Shown: positions 5,376-15,175, numbered from the stretch's first letter. The stretch: DNA of 56,912 bases from Bacteroidota bacterium (GCA_023392125.1 JAEVZS010000028.1:1-56912); one strand, 5' to 3'. The notes: generated by a model from the letters alone, not told the origin. Numbers and translations are program-made.

Positions 5376-6854
5376 TTAGTGCATATTTTTATTTAGTGGT
5401 CCTTTCAATATTTGATTTTGAAGATATTCCCAGTCATAAGCAGCCTTTCGATTAGGAAATAAAATCTTCTCTTTCATGACTTTATCCGACATGAAGGATT
5501 TTGTGTATCGCGATTCTGCTTTTACTGCTGAAGTAATTCCATTTTTCAGGAAAGTGCCATCAGCTGAATATAACTTATAACCCCAAGTTGGTTTAAGACT
5601 TTTTAAAGAGTTTCCGTGTACAACAGTTTGCTCAACTAAGTTCGTCCCCGTCTTAATGGCATTAGCTAACGCTGGCAATACATTTTTGGAGCCTGCAAGA
5701 TATAGCCCATGGACTCCTGATGCAATACCACCACCAGGCAATCCGGCATGGAGAGCGTCGGGTCTCAATGCTCCTGTTTTGTCATCAAACAGTACCTTTT
5801 TAAAATCACCGGAAAATAATGCCTGATAGTGTCCGAGATAATCTCCGGGAGTGAGAGTATACCCACCATAAAAATCAGCAAGACTGCCTGAGTTAGAAAA
5901 ACCATTGGGATTATCGATCTCAAAATAAGTTAATCCGTTATGCTCATAGTAGCCTGTTATTCCTGCCTGAGTCATGAAATAGCGGTCATCGCCCTCCATT
6001 TTCACCCGGTCTATTTCATTGCCATCTGTATCAATATAAATAAAATCCTCCACTCCCAAACCAGTCGGATCGAGATAGCTGATAGGGTTATTCAGCACAT
6101 AGTTGTACGGGCTGTAGCCCGCATACAGCTCCGCGAGCGGATCCACGGCATGCCATCTACCCAGCTCGTGGTCGTACATACGGGCGCCGTGATCGTAAAG
6201 ATCTATTAGCTCCATATGCTCCTGCCCGGTATAGGTATAGCGGTTGCCATTGGCGAAGTCGTAAGAACGGCCTGCCAGCTTGCCACCGAAGGCATAGTAG
6301 TGATCTTCCTGTACGATACGGGCCAGTCCGGTCATCGGGTCCTTGTCAAAGGTCATGCGTACACTGCCCAGATGGTCCTTGAGATCGTACTGGTAGCTGT
6401 AGCCTCCGGTACCTGGTTTGATACGTCCCTCGGTCGTTTGTATGGTAGGGGAGCTCAGGCAAGAGGGGCCGGTACAGGGAGGCCCCTGCTTCGTGTACAG
6501 AAAGGGACCAATATAATGCCGGGCAAAGCTGGCATTGCCGTAGGAAAGCTTCTGTCCCAGCGCATCGTATTGGATTTCAATAAGTCCGCCGGGAGGGAAG
6601 TGCGACTTTACAAGATTGAGATGGTTATACCACATCTGAAAACCCTTGTTCCGGTCATGGGTCATATTGCCATTGACATCATAGCTGTACTCCTCCTGTA
6701 TATTTACCCCATTGTAGAAGCCCGCAGTGCCGGTAATGGCATCCTCCACCTTGATCAGGCGGTTGCCCTGATAGCTGTAGCTGAGCTGGTCTGTGAGCGT
6801 GCCATTGCTGTAGCGGTTCAGGCTGAGTATATTGCCGTTGCGGTCATAGCTCAT
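5376..6854 (-). CDS. RHS core end and toxin tip (3' part of split RHS gene)
   Basis: 492 residues from the first Met after the in-frame TAG at 6885; the frame is the same as the upstream part, with ten codons between. It contains YD repeats, then the conserved RHS closing region (RMYDHELGRWHAVDPLAE, NNPISYLDPTG at ~250-290), a variable linker with NVLPALANAIKTGT (~395), and a 77-residue tip: GYKLYS…NGIT (G439-T441), SRY (R449), E476 and GPLNKN. This order fits a divergent GIY-YIG-like nuclease. The tip would be released by autoproteolysis at the core and delivered to neighbours. The immunity gene follows after 1 bp. GC content drops from about 6.0 kb into the tip. Confidence 0.85.
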   Translation of the reverse strand: MSYDRNGNILSLNRYSNGTLTDQLSYSYQGNRLIKVEDAITGTAGFYNGVNIQEEYSYDVNGNMTHDRNKGFQMWYNHLNLVKSHFPPGGLIEIQYDALGQKLSYGNASFARHYIGPFLYTKQGPPCTGPSCLSSPTIQTTEGRIKPGTGGYSYQYDLKDHLGSVRMTFDKDPMTGLARIVQEDHYYAFGGKLAGRSYDFANGNRYTYTGQEHMELIDLYDHGARMYDHELGRWHAVDPLAELYAGYSPYNYVLNNPISYLDPTGLGVEDFIYIDTDGNEIDRVKMEGDDRYFMTQAGITGYYEHNGLTYFEIDNPNGFSNSGSLADFYGGYTLTPGDYLGHYQALFSGDFKKVLFDDKTGALRPDALHAGLPGGGIASGVHGLYLAGSKNVLPALANAIKTGTNLVEQTVVHGNSLKSLKPTWGYKLYSADGTFLKNGITSAVKAESRYTKSFMSDKVMKEKILFPNRKAAYDWEYLQNQILKGPLNKNMH

Positions 6855-6884
6855 GCCGGTCTCGCTGTAGTCGTTGGCGGCCTG

Positions 6885-9800
6885 CTAGGTGGAGGACGGC
6901 TTTTGCACATAGCGGGCATTGGTGAGCCGGTTGCTGTAGTCGTACTCCAGGTTGTAGCCCTGCGGCATGAGCGACGTATAGGTATTGGCGCCCTTCCATC
7001 GCAGGTGCGATATATGGCCGTTGTAGAGCGCTGTCTGCCCCGGCGCATCGGAGAGGGTCTCATAGTACAGCTCCATGCCGAAGAGGTCATTGTCGTCATT
7101 ATTGTTGACCCCGTCGTTGCTGAGCGCGGCATTGTTGATATGCGTCAGCGCTCCCTGCAGGTTGTAGCTGTAGTCCACACTTTGCAGGAAGCTGCGTCCC
7201 TGGTCCTCGGAGTGCAGGTTTTTCTCTTCCAGCCTGCCCAGCTCGTCGTATTGGTAAGCAGCCATGAGCACTTCGGCTTCGTTGTTGACTTGCATATGGC
7301 TCCGTACCGGTCTGCCGGCATAGTCATAGTCTTTGCGCTGATGCAGGGCAATCTCGCCGTTGCCGGCATTGTGCAGGGTTTTGCTGCGCAGCTCGTTGCC
7401 CCGGAAGTCGTATACGCTGGTATGCACATCCGATACCGCAGTGGGGTTGAGGTGGTTGCTGCTGCGTACCTGTACGGGGCGTAGCTTATTGTCGTAAAAG
7501 GTAATGGTCCACAGATAGGTATCGGTGCTGCCCAGCACCTTTACCTTTGATCCGGTAGGCAGACCTTTGGCGTTGAGCCAGGGGCTGGCCTCCCCGCTGA
7601 GTCCCTGCGGCAGGTAGCTGTAGTCCGGTGTACCGTTGCGGTCAAAATCGTAGTGGTCGTAGTAGTTGACCGTAAGGGCCTCCAGCCTGGCCGGATTGTT
7701 GGGCCAGAGATTGGCGGTATAGCCGTGAGGACCCGATGCGGAGGGCGCTTCATTTACGCCGGCTGTCGCATTGAGGCTGTTGAAGAGATTTTGCATATCT
7801 TCCTGCCCCCAGGGATCGGCGGGTATATAGATCCCGCTGATTACGGGCCGGTCAAAGCAGTCGTATTTGGTATAGATCCACTCACGGTTGGGGCGCTGGC
7901 GCCCGTCCTGGCTCAGCACCACGCGGTCTTTTTTGTCGTAGACAAAATACTGCACCTCCATACCCGGTATTTTTTTGTGAATGACCCGCCCCCGGTCGTC
8001 GTAGCGGTAGTGGTATACCCATTGCCTGGTAAAGCTGCTGGTGTCAAACAGGATATGTCCGACCGAGGCCAGATTGGCCGTAGCCATAGGAGGTATTACA
8101 TAGCGGAGACGGCCCAGATCATCGTATATATAGTAGGTCTCCAGGTATTCGGCAGCCGTGCTGCCTGTGCGCTTTTCCAGTATGGTTTTTCCCGCCTTGT
8201 CCTTGTATACCCATACCTTGCGCTGGTCCTCGTCTTCGGCCTCTGATACGCTGAGGGTGCCGGCCTGATAATAGGTATGGCCAAAAGTGAGATTGGCAGC
8301 CGCATTGTATTTCCAGTAGAGGACCTCATTGGTATTATTGCTTCGTTCCGAGAGCTTGCGGGTCTTGCCGCCACCGGGCTGGAAGACATCGCCCGGGCTT
8401 CCCTGCTCCAGTACCCGGTTGAGGGGGGAGTTGTCGGTTACTTTCAGGGTAAATGGATAGTCTGTATCCGGCAGCCTGTCCGGCTGGTTGTAGAAGCTGA
8501 GCTGGCCGGAGACATAGTTCTGGTGAAAGTTGCCTTCGTTGCTGCAGCTGACATAGGGCAGGTAGTCTTTGGTCTGGCGGCCCTGCGGGTCGTACTCGAT
8601 GGGCTGTATCAGGTCAAAGCCCTGCGGGCTGCCGGCCCGCTGCACTTCCTGTATGGGGCGCCCCAGTCCGTCATAATAGGTGGTATGGGTGAGCTTGTTC
8701 TGTCCGGAAGTGTTTTTCAGGGTAGTGGTAGTGTAGAAGCCGGCCTTCAGAGGCTGCTCCCGCCGTACATAGTTACGCTCAATTTCATAGACATTACAGA
8801 TGCGGTAGCGAATCTCCAGCCTGGGGCGCAGGGCTGCATTGCTGTAATCGCTGGAATTGAATGAAAGATAGGGACCAAAATTGTCCTCATTGGCCAGCCG
8901 GAGCATAAGTCCGTGGCCTTGCGCAGGATTGGCCCATATGTCGCGGTAGAGCTGGGTCACATCGACATGGTAGTCTTCATTCGGGCTGACTGATACAGGC
9001 AGGTAGGCTTCATTGGCCACAGTGGTGGCCGGCTGGTTGTTCCAGGTTACGGTATGCTCGCCCCAGGGCTGGGTGATGCGTCGCAGCAGACAGGCATTGG
9101 ACAGGCTGTTGTTGTGCGGCAGTCCCGGATTGCTGTAGAGGCTGAGGCGGGCGCTCACGATCACGGCGTCCGGGGGCAGGGCGCTCAGATCAAAGTCGAT
9201 CAGGGAGCGTGACAGATACAAGCCTGAAAATGCGTTGAAGGTTATATCTGTCCCCTGATTAAGATCCTTTAATGAGGCGGGGCTGTCGGCGTATAGGATC
9301 GTTGCATCCTTGCCGTCCTGATCGGGCTGCAGGGTCAGCAACCGGATCTCTGAATACGTAATCACCAGGCGGGGGTGCAGACTGGGGTCGATATGATCAC
9401 TGGTTGCAAAAGTCATCTGGCGGAAAGTGGCTTCGGTCTCCAGACGTATGGCAAATCCGTGACTTGCAGCAGGGTCGCTGATCATATCCTGTACCAGTGC
9501 GGTTACGTCTACCTGAAAATCCTGACTGGAGCTGGTGGAGCCGGGTATATAGGCCTCGTTGGCTGTGCTGACGGAGGGCTGATTGTTCCAGGTTACGCTC
9601 TGCTCGTCCCAGCTGCTGGTGATCCTGTTGACCCGGCAGGCATTGGAGCCGGTGAGCGGATTATGCGGCTGGCCGGGGTGATGGTAGAGGTACAGATCGG
9701 CCCGGACGATTTCGGCATTGGCCGGAATCTGCTGCAGGTCAAAGGCCAGCAGGCTCCGGAAGCGTACCACCTGTCCGCTCCAGGTCCAGGCGTTGATATG

Positions 9801-9974
9801 CATATGGTCGGCATTGCCGTAATTGGTGTTGGCATACGTTGCATTGCTGGCATGGTGCAGAACGTAGGCATCCTTGCCCTGGGCAGCGTTGGGACGCAGG
9901 GTAATGGTGGCAGTATTGGCCAGTGTGCTGCCCGCGCAAAACAGCAGTAATAATAGGGTATGGTAAAAATTCAT
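6885..9974 (-). CDS. RHS/YD-repeat protein, N-terminal part (DNRLRE + DUF6443-like)
   Basis: 1029 residues with a signal peptide (LLLLLFCAGSTLA). Two DNRLRE-type beta domains follow (~20-207 and ~213-392), each with SLLAFDL or SLIDFDL and SVTWNNQP or TVTWNNQP. A DUF6443-like start (NYVRREQPLKAG…TTYYDGLGRP) then leads into YD repeats (YDDLGRLRYV, YDYAGRP). The frame ends at a TAG (6885-6887). Directly behind it, in frame, comes QAANDYSETG and then MSYDRNGNIL of the next part, so one stop codon splits an otherwise intact ~1532-residue gene. This is either a real nonsense mutation or a sequencing error. Exported cell-surface toxin carrier. Confidence 0.9.
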   Translation of the reverse strand: MNFYHTLLLLLFCAGSTLANTATITLRPNAAQGKDAYVLHHASNATYANTNYGNADHMHINAWTWSGQVVRFRSLLAFDLQQIPANAEIVRADLYLYHHPGQPHNPLTGSNACRVNRITSSWDEQSVTWNNQPSVSTANEAYIPGSTSSSQDFQVDVTALVQDMISDPAASHGFAIRLETEATFRQMTFATSDHIDPSLHPRLVITYSEIRLLTLQPDQDGKDATILYADSPASLKDLNQGTDITFNAFSGLYLSRSLIDFDLSALPPDAVIVSARLSLYSNPGLPHNNSLSNACLLRRITQPWGEHTVTWNNQPATTVANEAYLPVSVSPNEDYHVDVTQLYRDIWANPAQGHGLMLRLANEDNFGPYLSFNSSDYSNAALRPRLEIRYRICNVYEIERNYVRREQPLKAGFYTTTTLKNTSGQNKLTHTTYYDGLGRPIQEVQRAGSPQGFDLIQPIEYDPQGRQTKDYLPYVSCSNEGNFHQNYVSGQLSFYNQPDRLPDTDYPFTLKVTDNSPLNRVLEQGSPGDVFQPGGGKTRKLSERSNNTNEVLYWKYNAAANLTFGHTYYQAGTLSVSEAEDEDQRKVWVYKDKAGKTILEKRTGSTAAEYLETYYIYDDLGRLRYVIPPMATANLASVGHILFDTSSFTRQWVYHYRYDDRGRVIHKKIPGMEVQYFVYDKKDRVVLSQDGRQRPNREWIYTKYDCFDRPVISGIYIPADPWGQEDMQNLFNSLNATAGVNEAPSASGPHGYTANLWPNNPARLEALTVNYYDHYDFDRNGTPDYSYLPQGLSGEASPWLNAKGLPTGSKVKVLGSTDTYLWTITFYDNKLRPVQVRSSNHLNPTAVSDVHTSVYDFRGNELRSKTLHNAGNGEIALHQRKDYDYAGRPVRSHMQVNNEAEVLMAAYQYDELGRLEEKNLHSEDQGRSFLQSVDYSYNLQGALTHINNAALSNDGVNNNDDNDLFGMELYYETLSDAPGQTALYNGHISHLRWKGANTYTSLMPQGYNLEYDYSNRLTNARYVQKPSST

Positions 9975-9995
9975 AAGCAGACGAAAACGATGTGA

Positions 9996-10409
9996 TTAAA
10001 AGAAAAACAGATATTCCTGCGGCTGGTGGCGATAGCCCCGGCGCTGGTCTATGTCACGGCGCCCGCGCTGTATGTGGATGCGCTCGCTGAGGCTGCGCAT
10101 TTGCTCTGCGCTAAGGACCGGGCGCAGGGCTTCGCCCAGCAGCGCGGGCCACTGCTGCTCCAGATAGTCCGTCACCAGTACTGTATCGGCGCTGTGCTGC
10201 GCCATATAGAGCCGTGCCTGCTCCAGGTGGGTATGGACCGCTTCCTGAAAGCCGTGCTGCTGCTCCGGCTGCAGGCCCAGGTACTGCACAGCCTTTTCGA
10301 GCAGCGCTTCGGTGATCCGTTGGTTGCTGGTTTGCAGGCTGTCCGGTGTCTGCGCCTGAGCGCTCAGGGAAAAAAGAATGAGACTGATAAGTAGGGTCAG
10401 GTAGTTCAT
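9996..10409 (-). CDS. Small exported protein between the two YD-repeat genes
   Basis: 137 residues: signal peptide (LTLLISLILFSLSAQAQ), then a helical, Gln/His/Arg-rich periplasmic domain with no Cys and no family I recognise. It sits 34 bp after the YD-repeat gene and 21 bp before the RHS gene, so it is almost certainly co-transcribed. Its fixed place between two giant partners suggests a helper for secretion, folding or docking; this is inference. The GC content is as high as in the RHS core. Confidence 0.75.
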   Translation of the reverse strand: MNYLTLLISLILFSLSAQAQTPDSLQTSNQRITEALLEKAVQYLGLQPEQQHGFQEAVHTHLEQARLYMAQHSADTVLVTDYLEQQWPALLGEALRPVLSAEQMRSLSERIHIQRGRRDIDQRRGYRHQPQEYLFFF

Positions 10410-10443
10410 GGTATTGCTTGTTTTTTTTTAATGTCTGTAGATT

Positions 10444-13400
10444 CTAGTCGTGTCCTTTGTAGAAATAGTCCAGCATCTCCACAATATTGCCGTCGTGGTC
10501 CTTAATGACCTGCAGACGGCCCATGCTATCGTATTCGTAGGAGGTGGTAATGCCTGCGGGGCTGGTTTCGCTGCGCAGACCGATCAGCGGCTCATAGGTA
10601 TAGGTATATACCTGGGCATTGGGCAGACCGGTACGCAGCTTGTTGATGATAAGCCGTATATCCTGAGGAGTATGCATATACTCCGGAGGATAGCCGGGGC
10701 CGAAGATCTCGACCATGGCTCCGTTCATCAGGTAGCTGAAGTCAGCGCTTGTCAGCAGGGCTTCGATCTCGTTGTAGGTGGCGTTGATTACTTTGGCCAC
10801 CGGGTAGCGGCCCTGATAGCCCCAGACATAACAGATTCTGGTGTCGTCCGGAGTGCTGGCTTCGAGCAGGTTGCCCTGGCTGTCGTAGCGTCTGCACAGA
10901 AGATCGCGCTGGTAGCGGCTGTTGAAGGAGAAAACAGGCCCCTGATACTCGGATGCGGTATAGCTGCTTTGCGGACTGGCGGTTTGCAGCGTATACCGGC
11001 CGTAGAGCACAGGCAGGCTGATATACTCATGGTACGTGCTCAGTTGGCCACCGATAAGCCTGTCCGTGCCGCCGGAACGGGTGAATTGCGCTTCTTCCAC
11101 CAGTATACCCTTCATCTGTCGTATAAGAGGAATAGAGACTCCTTCATCCGGCGGCGGAGAGGAAGGGAAGTAATCAGCGGCATATTTGTATTTGCTCACC
11201 AGCTGGCTGCCGTCAGACTGCTCTGTACGTTTCTCGGTCAGCTTTTTGACACGGGTACTGCCGTAGGTATACCAGGTCGTGGTGCTGATGCTCTTGGCCG
11301 GATTGCCCTGATCGTAGCGGGTGGTAGTCACCGAAGCCGGGACTTTGGCCACTTCGGTCAGCACTTCATACTTGGCGACTCTGAACGGGTACCGGCGTCC
11401 ATAGGTGTCATTGTTACCATCGTTGTTAAAGTCCGCCCAGGGGTTAAAATCCCCCATTTTTATGCCGTATACTTTCCGGGGGGTCGTTTGTCCGTTGGGG
11501 TAGTAGTTCTGGTAGCTATGCGATTCCTCTGCCACCAGCTGGCTAGTTGCATCGTAATACTTTTTCTTTAGCAGCAATCCTCTGTTCCAGTCATAATTTG
11601 GATTGGGCGGGGTCAGATGGCTTAGGGAACTTTCAGGGTAATAATTCAGATAGGCATCATTCCTGTTGTCTCCGTACATAAAGAAATTATGCACCCTGGT
11701 AGTCTGATAGAGTCCTTCGCATATCCCGTTTTCGGCAAGGCTGCATCCGACTCCTTCTGTATCGTTCATCTCGCCGAAGGCAGCAGGAAAGGAAAATATA
11801 TATTCGGTGCGTCCGTCAGGATACAAGTTTGCACTGGCTGATATATATTCAATTACGTTGGTGTAGCCTACATTGGACCCGGTGGTCCTCCCCAGCTCGG
11901 AGACGGAGTAGGAGAATACACCGTATTGTGTTTTCAGCGCCAGTTCCGGAGCGATTGACGTGGTGGGATTGTCCAGGGCTAAGCTGTTGGATAAGCCGAC
12001 ATACATGGGGAGGGAAACGATTTTGCCGGAAGAGGTACTGTTGGTAACGGATTTAGTATAGCGGTACCTGTGTGTAATGCTTTCTCCCTGTCCGTTGTCT
12101 TTCACAATGGCGGCGATCCGGAGTCCGCCGCCTATTTCCTCTTCTCCGTCCAGTATAAATGAATGAGGCTCGAACTGATAGGAGGTAGTGCCGCCGGAGG
12201 GATAGGTGATTTTATTAAGCACTCCGATAGTCATATAGTCTGCATTGGGCTGCCTGTTGCCGCCTACGGTTGTAAAGTGTCTGCCGGTATAGGAGCTTTT
12301 CTCATATATGCTGTACATGCGCAGGTCGCCTTGGGGATAGTTTTCGGGATAGATGTGGTGACTGGGAACAGGAGTCACATTGCCGGCTCCGTTGTAATAA
12401 CCCCATAAGTCTGTATCGTAGCTGTCGCGTTTGGGAAACTTTTTCCAGCTGCTGGAGGAAGGTTCCTGATCATAATACGAATATCCCAGTGTATAATAGG
12501 GTACGAACGTCAGGTCTGATTCTCCGAATTCCTGAATAGTCTGAAGCCGGAGCCTCTTTGAAGCATCATGGCCGTGGAAATACCCGTAGCCCAGGTTGAT
12601 TTTTTTGATTCTGCTGGAAATGTTATGATGTTGATTAATATAATGAACAGTGAGGGATGTTATGGCTTTGGCGTTGCTCTCACCGCCAAGGTCCTGGCGG
12701 TTATGTGTAGCATCAAATACCAGGCGGGTATCATTCGTATAGATTTCGCGCAGCCTTTTAGTATTGTTGACATATCGAATGTGTTTCAAGACATTTAATG
12801 CGCTGGGGTCATTGTTCTGGTTTGCGTCAATCATTGCTTCCCAGTTTGGGTTCATTATGTTAGTTGATTCATTGTCAATCGTTTCGTTTTCGTAAGTAAA
12901 ATTGAGAGTATCCCCGTACGGAGTCACAATGGTAGACAGCCACCATGCTGAGTTATAGATGCGCTGCTGCCAATACCAAAAGTCAGTACTTTCGGATTTG
13001 GTTGTCTCGATCTGGTCAAAACGATATCTGTTTCCGTTGGGATCGGTGACTGTAAATGCGGTCAGCTTTCGCGTTGAGGGACTGGTTTCATAGGTGAAAG
13101 CAAGATCCTGGTAGGGGATCGTCCTGATCTTCGGGCTGCCGTTTTCAACATCAAAGACAAACTTGCCGCTGTACCCCGGAAAATTATAATAGAAAATATC
13201 CGGTTCCAGATCCGCGAAGAACCGGATTTCGGTGCTGATGTGTCCACCGACAAGTCTATAGGTAGATAATTGATTATCAAACTCAAGATTTATACCATTA
13301 AGAATACCCCAGAATGAGTTACCAAAGTTGTAAATAATAGCTCTTTCAGGACTCGTGGTGCTACGATTGGCATATATGGCGTCCAGATCCAGATTATACG

Positions 13401-13896
13401 TTGGGGTATTTTGGTACAAGATTCCCGGCATGTTGGGATCTGTAGGATGACTTTCCGCGATGGCGTAGAGATAGCCCCAGTTGCAATAGGGGTATTCACC
13501 GGACATGCTCATATCCCATCTGGTATCGTAATTCTCACTTCCATTGCAGTAATCGTGGTGCTCATCATCCGGGATATCTTTGACCGCTCTTGTAATAACG
13601 CCTCCTGCATTCAATGACCAGCCAAGCCCTACATTGGAGGGGATGGTAGCGACCTGTATATCTTGCGGATTGTACTTGAGATTAATCGGTACCGTCAGGT
13701 TTTTCAGATTGATTTCATACAGAGGAATGGTAATATCCGGAGTGCCTGTGTAGTGTGATACCGGGTTGTCAATGTGCCTGCCGATGGCCGAGGCTGTCGG
13801 AGAAGGTGGCAGAGTAGGCTGAATCTGGGCAATGGATATATGGGGCAGTCCATATAAAATCAGAGTAATAAGGCTTGGTATATTGAGTTTTTTCAT
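10444..13896 (-). CDS. Secreted YD-repeat protein, upstream partner of RHS
   Basis: 1150 residues from the ATG at 13896 (MKKLNIPSLITLILYGLPHI, a signal peptide); the frame is open to 13998, but that would precede the signal peptide with 34 unrelated residues. The N-terminal region (NPVSHYTGTPDITIPLYEI, then NLKYNPQDIQVATIPSNVGLGW) is typical of the large Bacteroidota proteins that precede RHS genes. The C-terminus has YD motifs (YEYDSMGRLQVIKDHDGNI) and stops without the RHS closing core or any tip. It may form part of the same shell or be a separate carrier. First gene of the operon. Confidence 0.85.
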   Translation of the reverse strand: MKKLNIPSLITLILYGLPHISIAQIQPTLPPSPTASAIGRHIDNPVSHYTGTPDITIPLYEINLKNLTVPINLKYNPQDIQVATIPSNVGLGWSLNAGGVITRAVKDIPDDEHHDYCNGSENYDTRWDMSMSGEYPYCNWGYLYAIAESHPTDPNMPGILYQNTPTYNLDLDAIYANRSTTSPERAIIYNFGNSFWGILNGINLEFDNQLSTYRLVGGHISTEIRFFADLEPDIFYYNFPGYSGKFVFDVENGSPKIRTIPYQDLAFTYETSPSTRKLTAFTVTDPNGNRYRFDQIETTKSESTDFWYWQQRIYNSAWWLSTIVTPYGDTLNFTYENETIDNESTNIMNPNWEAMIDANQNNDPSALNVLKHIRYVNNTKRLREIYTNDTRLVFDATHNRQDLGGESNAKAITSLTVHYINQHHNISSRIKKINLGYGYFHGHDASKRLRLQTIQEFGESDLTFVPYYTLGYSYYDQEPSSSSWKKFPKRDSYDTDLWGYYNGAGNVTPVPSHHIYPENYPQGDLRMYSIYEKSSYTGRHFTTVGGNRQPNADYMTIGVLNKITYPSGGTTSYQFEPHSFILDGEEEIGGGLRIAAIVKDNGQGESITHRYRYTKSVTNSTSSGKIVSLPMYVGLSNSLALDNPTTSIAPELALKTQYGVFSYSVSELGRTTGSNVGYTNVIEYISASANLYPDGRTEYIFSFPAAFGEMNDTEGVGCSLAENGICEGLYQTTRVHNFFMYGDNRNDAYLNYYPESSLSHLTPPNPNYDWNRGLLLKKKYYDATSQLVAEESHSYQNYYPNGQTTPRKVYGIKMGDFNPWADFNNDGNNDTYGRRYPFRVAKYEVLTEVAKVPASVTTTRYDQGNPAKSISTTTWYTYGSTRVKKLTEKRTEQSDGSQLVSKYKYAADYFPSSPPPDEGVSIPLIRQMKGILVEEAQFTRSGGTDRLIGGQLSTYHEYISLPVLYGRYTLQTASPQSSYTASEYQGPVFSFNSRYQRDLLCRRYDSQGNLLEASTPDDTRICYVWGYQGRYPVAKVINATYNEIEALLTSADFSYLMNGAMVEIFGPGYPPEYMHTPQDIRLIINKLRTGLPNAQVYTYTYEPLIGLRSETSPAGITTSYEYDSMGRLQVIKDHDGNIVEMLDYFYKGHD

Positions 13897-14437
13897 ATAA
13901 AAACGTATTGAAAAATAAGCAGGGTTATCATCCGGGACGGTGTTGGCCAGGTTAATGGAAATATTACATATATTCTTTTTACTTACTGATAAAAACATTC
14001 TGACTCTATGATCATCCTGACTTGTATCCGTCCGGTCATGTAGTAAACGGGCGGCAAAACTAACTAAAATCAGGATTTATTCTAAACAGACTGATAAATG
14101 TGGATAATTATTCCGGTTAATTACGAGCGCAAGTATACAAACCGGATACCATACACTGCAATTTTTAAGCACATTATTTTTAGTGTGCACTATGGCGCTT
14201 ATCATTGTGCTGTGGTCAGTGAAGACGATGCTCGTTTTTATATCTTTGGAATGAAAGAATACTTAAAAATAAGCTACTGGTTGCTTAAGCGCCTGTGCCT
14301 GAAAAGAAATATACCGGTACGGACGGTGATTAGCGGCGGAGGTAATATGAATTACCAGTCACCAGCTGAAAGAGGGGTGAGAGGGATTGGCCTACAGAGA
14401 GCTTTTGCGCAGCTCCCTGTAGTGGATGTCTGGCAGG
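13897..14437. other. Intergenic region upstream of RHS operon
   Basis: About 540 bp between the YD-repeat gene and the short-chain dehydrogenase. On the minus strand TAGTTTTG at 14062-14055 fits the Bacteroidota -7 consensus TAnnTTTG and could drive the RHS operon, but I see no clear -33 TTG. A near-perfect 12-bp inverted repeat at 14392-14403/14411-14422 may end transcription of the dehydrogenase gene, although no T-tract follows. A 118-codon plus-strand frame (14098-14454) shows no protein-like features. Confidence 0.35.
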
Positions 14438-15175
14438 TCAGGCATTCCTGTTAATAATCCGCGAGGCAAGCGCAGGAGAGAGCCTTGCCAGCAGATACAG
14501 GAGCTTTACTTTACCAACCCGTATTTCCGCTTTATTCTTCTGTATTTTTTCAAGCATTTCCTTTACAGCTTCTTCGGGCGAAATGGCGCTGTCCGGCTGC
14601 CTGCCTTTGTGCCAGGGTGTGTCGACTACCGGCAGCAGCGCCTCGCAGATATGCACCGGCTTGTTTTTTAGCTGCATCCGCAGCACCTGCGTAAAGGAGT
14701 GCAGGGCTGCCTTGGTGGCATTGTAAAACGGGTAGGACCGGAGAGGCGCATAGACCAGTCCCGTGCTGATATTGATAATCCGGCTGTTTTGCTGCCTCAG
14801 CAGGTGGGGCAAAAACAGATAGGACAGCCGTATGGGCGCCAGCATATTGGTCTGAAACTCCGTTTTCGCATGGTGCAGACTGGCTGCTTCCTGCAAAAAA
14901 TCGCCCCGGTGCGCTATAGCGGCATTGTTGATGAGCCAGTTGCATTCGGGATAATTCTGCTGTACCCAGTCATATAGCCGCAGGCAGTCTTTTTCGATGG
15001 AGACATCACAGACAAATGTGGCAACCTGCGGCAGCTGTCTTGCGGCTTCCCGGAGCTTTGCCTCCGAGCGGCCGCAGATCAGTACGGTATGTCCTCTGGC
15101 GTCCAGCGCCCGCGCAAGCTGCAGGCCTATACCGGAGCCACCGCCGGTAATGAGTATGGTGTTCGTTGCTTTCAT
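14438..15175 (-). CDS. Short-chain dehydrogenase/reductase (DltE-like)
   Basis: 245 residues from MKATNT; an ATG one codon earlier (15178) is equally possible, and the longer frame to 15232 is unlikely. Classical SDR: nucleotide-binding GGGSGIG (residues 11-17), NNAAI (~83), catalytic Ser137, Tyr151 and Lys155 (YNATK). The arrangement resembles DltE-type SDRs. Substrate unknown; NAD(P)-dependent oxidoreductase of the cytoplasm. It lies 96 bp downstream of a Crp-like regulator on the same strand, which may control it. Confidence 0.88.
   Translation of the reverse strand: MKATNTILITGGGSGIGLQLARALDARGHTVLICGRSEAKLREAARQLPQVATFVCDVSIEKDCLRLYDWVQQNYPECNWLINNAAIAHRGDFLQEAASLHHAKTEFQTNMLAPIRLSYLFLPHLLRQQNSRIINISTGLVYAPLRSYPFYNATKAALHSFTQVLRMQLKNKPVHICEALLPVVDTPWHKGRQPDSAISPEEAVKEMLEKIQKNKAEIRVGKVKLLYLLARLSPALASRIINRNA

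Noticed and set aside
6216..7484. 422-codon plus-strand frame opposite the RHS gene
   Set aside because: It is the mirror of GC-rich YD-repeat codons; composition (Val/Ala/Ile-rich, no motifs) is that of an antisense shadow, as for other frames at 7653-8864 and 10450-11571.
14098..14454. 118-codon plus-strand frame upstream of the RHS operon
   Set aside because: No recognisable motif, mixed composition, overlaps the end of the dehydrogenase gene and a hairpin; more likely non-coding.
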